Below, piece by piece: positions 5,791-6,670 of a DNA stretch of 6,670 bases. The notes under the pieces were generated by a model. The model saw nothing but the letters and a program-made list of their open reading frames with translations. It did no database searches and was not told the origin of the DNA. The stretch covers positions 1 through 6,670 of the forward strand of contig CAIWHI010000843.1 in NCBI GenBank assembly GCA_903912435.1, written 5' to 3'. This stretch comes from an uncultured Bacteroidota bacterium (GTDB lineage: Bacteria > Bacteroidota > Bacteroidia > Chitinophagales > Chitinophagaceae). Positions within the stretch are counted from its first letter, which is position 1. The number at the start of each line of letters is the position of its first letter. The position numbers were made by a program, and so were the translations under genes.

Positions 5791-5808
5791 CCCGGCATAA
5801 ATGCCGGG
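5791..5808. repeat. Perfect palindrome with TAAA loop (REP-like), unit 3
   Basis: CCCGGCATAAATGCCGGG forms a perfect 7-bp GC-rich stem around TAAA. It is preceded by ATCTCCTACC (5782-5791), nearly the same as ATCTCCTCCTACC (5740-5752) that precedes the right arm of the 19-bp repeat. The shared leader suggests repeat units of common origin. No T-run follows. Confidence 0.6.
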
Positions 5809-5890
5809 ACAACTAAAAAACAAATATTATTTAACTAAAATTAGACAAAACACCCCCTAAATTACTGTCAGAAATGCCTTGATACAACAA

Positions 5891-5917
5891 CCTCTTCTTT
5901 TTTCATCGAAAGAGAGG
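5891..5917. repeat. Hairpin followed by a pyrimidine/purine-rich repeat-like tag
   Basis: CCTCTTCTTT (5891-5900) pairs with AAAGAGAGG (5909-5917) with one bulged T and an 8-nt loop. GGCTGGAGTGAG follows. From memory, hairpins ending in AGAGGG plus a TGGGGTGAG-like tag occur repeatedly between genes in Bacteroidota, so this may be a diverged copy of a dispersed repeat. It lies 41 bp past the stop of the DUF1684 gene and could also help end that transcript, though no T-run follows on the minus strand. Confidence 0.4.
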
Positions 5918-5957
5918 GCTGGAGTGAGACCTCAGGATTGTAGTAAATCAGTGAGTC

Positions 5958-6557
5958 TCAATGCTGAAACATCTTCTCACCCACCGGAATTTCAATATCC
6001 AAACTATTTTCTTTTGGTGGAATAGGGCAGCTATAACCATCGGCATAGGCACAATAGGGGTTATAGCACTTATTGAAGTCCAGCAATAACTTACCGTCTT
6101 TTATATCACTTATTTTCAGGTCGATATAACGGCCACCGGCAAATGTGGTTTCGTAATTTGTTTTGTCGTTGAATGGGATAAACAAATCGTCCTTATGGGC
6201 GGCATCATTGATATAATCAATCATTTGGTAAACATGCAACACCAATGGCTTGCCATCAATTTGAAATTTCAATTGGCCATATTCTTTGAAAGGCTTTTGC
6301 TTGCCACTATGGGTATTAATCAAAAAAGGCTTTACACCGGGTGACGGCACAAAATCGGCCATTATAGAATATTTCTTATCTGGTGGAAAGAAAAAGATAA
6401 ACTTCGTCTGAGATGGTTTTATAGGGCTCCTGGCGTCTTCCAGTAGTTCCTTTACATATTGCTTGCGGTAGGCAATGATATCATCAGAATAAGATTGAGC
6501 AAACCCACTTTGGGTAGATAATAAAAAGATACAAAGAATCAGGCACCGCATTAGCAT
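5958..6557 (-). CDS. Secreted DUF1684 family protein
   Basis: This 199-residue protein has an N-terminal signal peptide (about 1-20, MLMRCLILCIFLLSTQSGFA, then QS) with no lipobox. The mature part shows the DUF1684 signature: FIPFNDKTN (126-134), GGRYIDL (141-147), DFNKCYNPYCAY (160-171), YSCPIPPKEN (175-184) and PVGEK (191-195). C164, C169 and C177 lie inside this block. The family is small, exported or lipid-anchored, and of unknown biochemical function. The length suits the family, so the gene appears complete. The start is uncertain between ATG 6555-6557 and ATG 6549-6551. Both keep the signal peptide and the second begins MRCL. It stands alone between a strong upstream terminator and a convergent neighbour, so it is probably a single-gene transcript. 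Confidence 0.88.
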   Translation of the reverse strand: MLMRCLILCIFLLSTQSGFAQSYSDDIIAYRKQYVKELLEDARSPIKPSQTKFIFFFPPDKKYSIMADFVPSPGVKPFLINTHSGKQKPFKEYGQLKFQIDGKPLVLHVYQMIDYINDAAHKDDLFIPFNDKTNYETTFAGGRYIDLKISDIKDGKLLLDFNKCYNPYCAYADGYSCPIPPKENSLDIEIPVGEKMFQH

Positions 6558-6571
6558 ATTGAATTTCCAAT

Positions 6572-6579
6572 CAAAAATA
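6572..6579 (-). promoter_or_regulatory. Candidate -7 promoter box for the DUF1684 gene
   Basis: The minus strand reads TATTTTTG, a perfect TAnnTTTG match. It lies 14 bp before the first ATG of the DUF1684 gene, predicting a leader of only several nucleotides. It overlaps the T-tract of the upstream terminator. The -33 position would fall in the terminator stem-loop (AATG), a poor match, so the assignment is tentative. Confidence 0.4.
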
Positions 6580-6620
6580 AAAAAAGGCGGGTAATTCCCA
6601 TTCAGGAATTACCCGCCTTT
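6573..6620 (-). terminator. Strong intrinsic terminator of the upstream minus-strand gene
   Basis: A perfect 16-bp stem, AAAGGCGGGTAATTCC (6583-6598) with GGAATTACCCGCCTTT (6605-6620), encloses a 6-nt loop. On the minus strand the stem runs into TTTTTTTATTTTT, the classic intrinsic terminator layout. On the plus strand no T-run follows, so the direction is clear. It must end a gene lying at or beyond the right edge of the window. Confidence 0.9.
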
Positions 6621-6633
6621 CACAAATAGTATT

Positions 6634-6670
6634 TTATTTTTCAATCCTCATCTGTGGGAAGAACAACACA
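6634..6670 (-). CDS. Possible C-terminal end of an upstream gene
   Basis: The terminator just downstream implies a minus-strand gene ending here. Two frames are open to the window edge. One reads VLFFPQMRIEK and stops with TAA at 6634-6636, 14 bp before the terminator stem. The other reads CVVLPTDED and stops with TGA at 6641-6643. The tail is too short to recognise a family or to choose the frame with confidence; the coordinates follow the first frame. Confidence 0.3.
   Translation of the reverse strand, partial: VLFFPQMRIEK

Larger units (their letters stand above)
5628..5957. other. Convergent spacer rich in palindromes, no gene seen
   Basis: This 330-bp stretch separates two converging genes and carries no plausible reading frame. 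It holds hairpins at 5670-5690, 5709-5771, 5791-5808 and 5891-5917, listed separately. The part at 5811-5870 is plain AT-rich sequence. TGAGAC at 5925-5930 and GTCTCA at 5955-5960 form a weak inverted pair overlapping the stop of the DUF1684 gene. The likely roles are transcription termination from both sides and a landing zone for dispersed repeats. Confidence 0.6.

Noticed and set aside
5670..5808. CRISPR array
   Set aside because: The repeated elements are short palindromes with different stems and irregular spacing. There are no identical direct repeats and no cas genes.

Overview
The window looks like chromosomal DNA of a Bacteroidota (Bacteroidetes) bacterium, perhaps from the Chitinophagia/Sphingobacteriia side. 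The evidence is moderate-to-low GC, gene starts with no Shine-Dalgarno sequence, several perfect matches to the phylum's -7 promoter box TAnnTTTG, a periplasmic TPR/coiled-coil hybrid histidine kinase with stand-alone receivers, a Bacteroidota-type DsbD-like membrane protein and a DUF1684 protein. The assignment is inferred; no marker gene is present.

Layout. (1) 1-173, minus: N-terminus of a SIS-domain phosphoheptose isomerase (GmhA), cut by the window edge. (2) 318-3977, minus: a signalling block read in the order single-domain response regulator, 858-residue hybrid histidine kinase, second single-domain response regulator. The two regulators are close paralogues (about 61% identical by hand alignment). 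The kinase carries every intermediate of a His-Asp-His relay, so its final HPt histidine could feed one or both regulators; neither has an output domain. (3) 3978-4481: a 504-bp divergent intergenic region. It holds a candidate promoter for the minus-strand block, a 173-bp MITE-like element with about 26-bp imperfect terminal inverted repeats around a GC-rich foldable core, and a perfect -7 box with flanking 15-bp direct repeats in front of the plus-strand gene. (4) 4482-5627, plus: an eight-helix DsbD/CcdA-family membrane protein in which both redox-active cysteines of the family are replaced (Tyr103, Ser222). (5) 5628-5957: a convergent spacer packed with palindromes, three of them looped on TTTA/TAAA, plus a 19-bp inverted repeat, probably serving as terminators and REP-like repeats. 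(6) 5958-6557, minus: a secreted DUF1684 protein. (7) 6573-6670, minus: the very end of an upstream gene and its strong intrinsic terminator, whose T-tract seems to double as the DUF1684 -7 promoter box.

How the genes work together. Only the kinase and its two regulators form an evident functional unit, with periplasmic or membrane sensing, a phosphorelay and output through protein-protein contact. GmhA (heptose for LPS), the cysteine-less DsbD-like protein and the DUF1684 protein have no demonstrated link to it. The most unusual points are the cysteine-less DsbD-like gene, the two-regulator arrangement around a complete relay kinase, and the MITE-like element at the divergent promoter.
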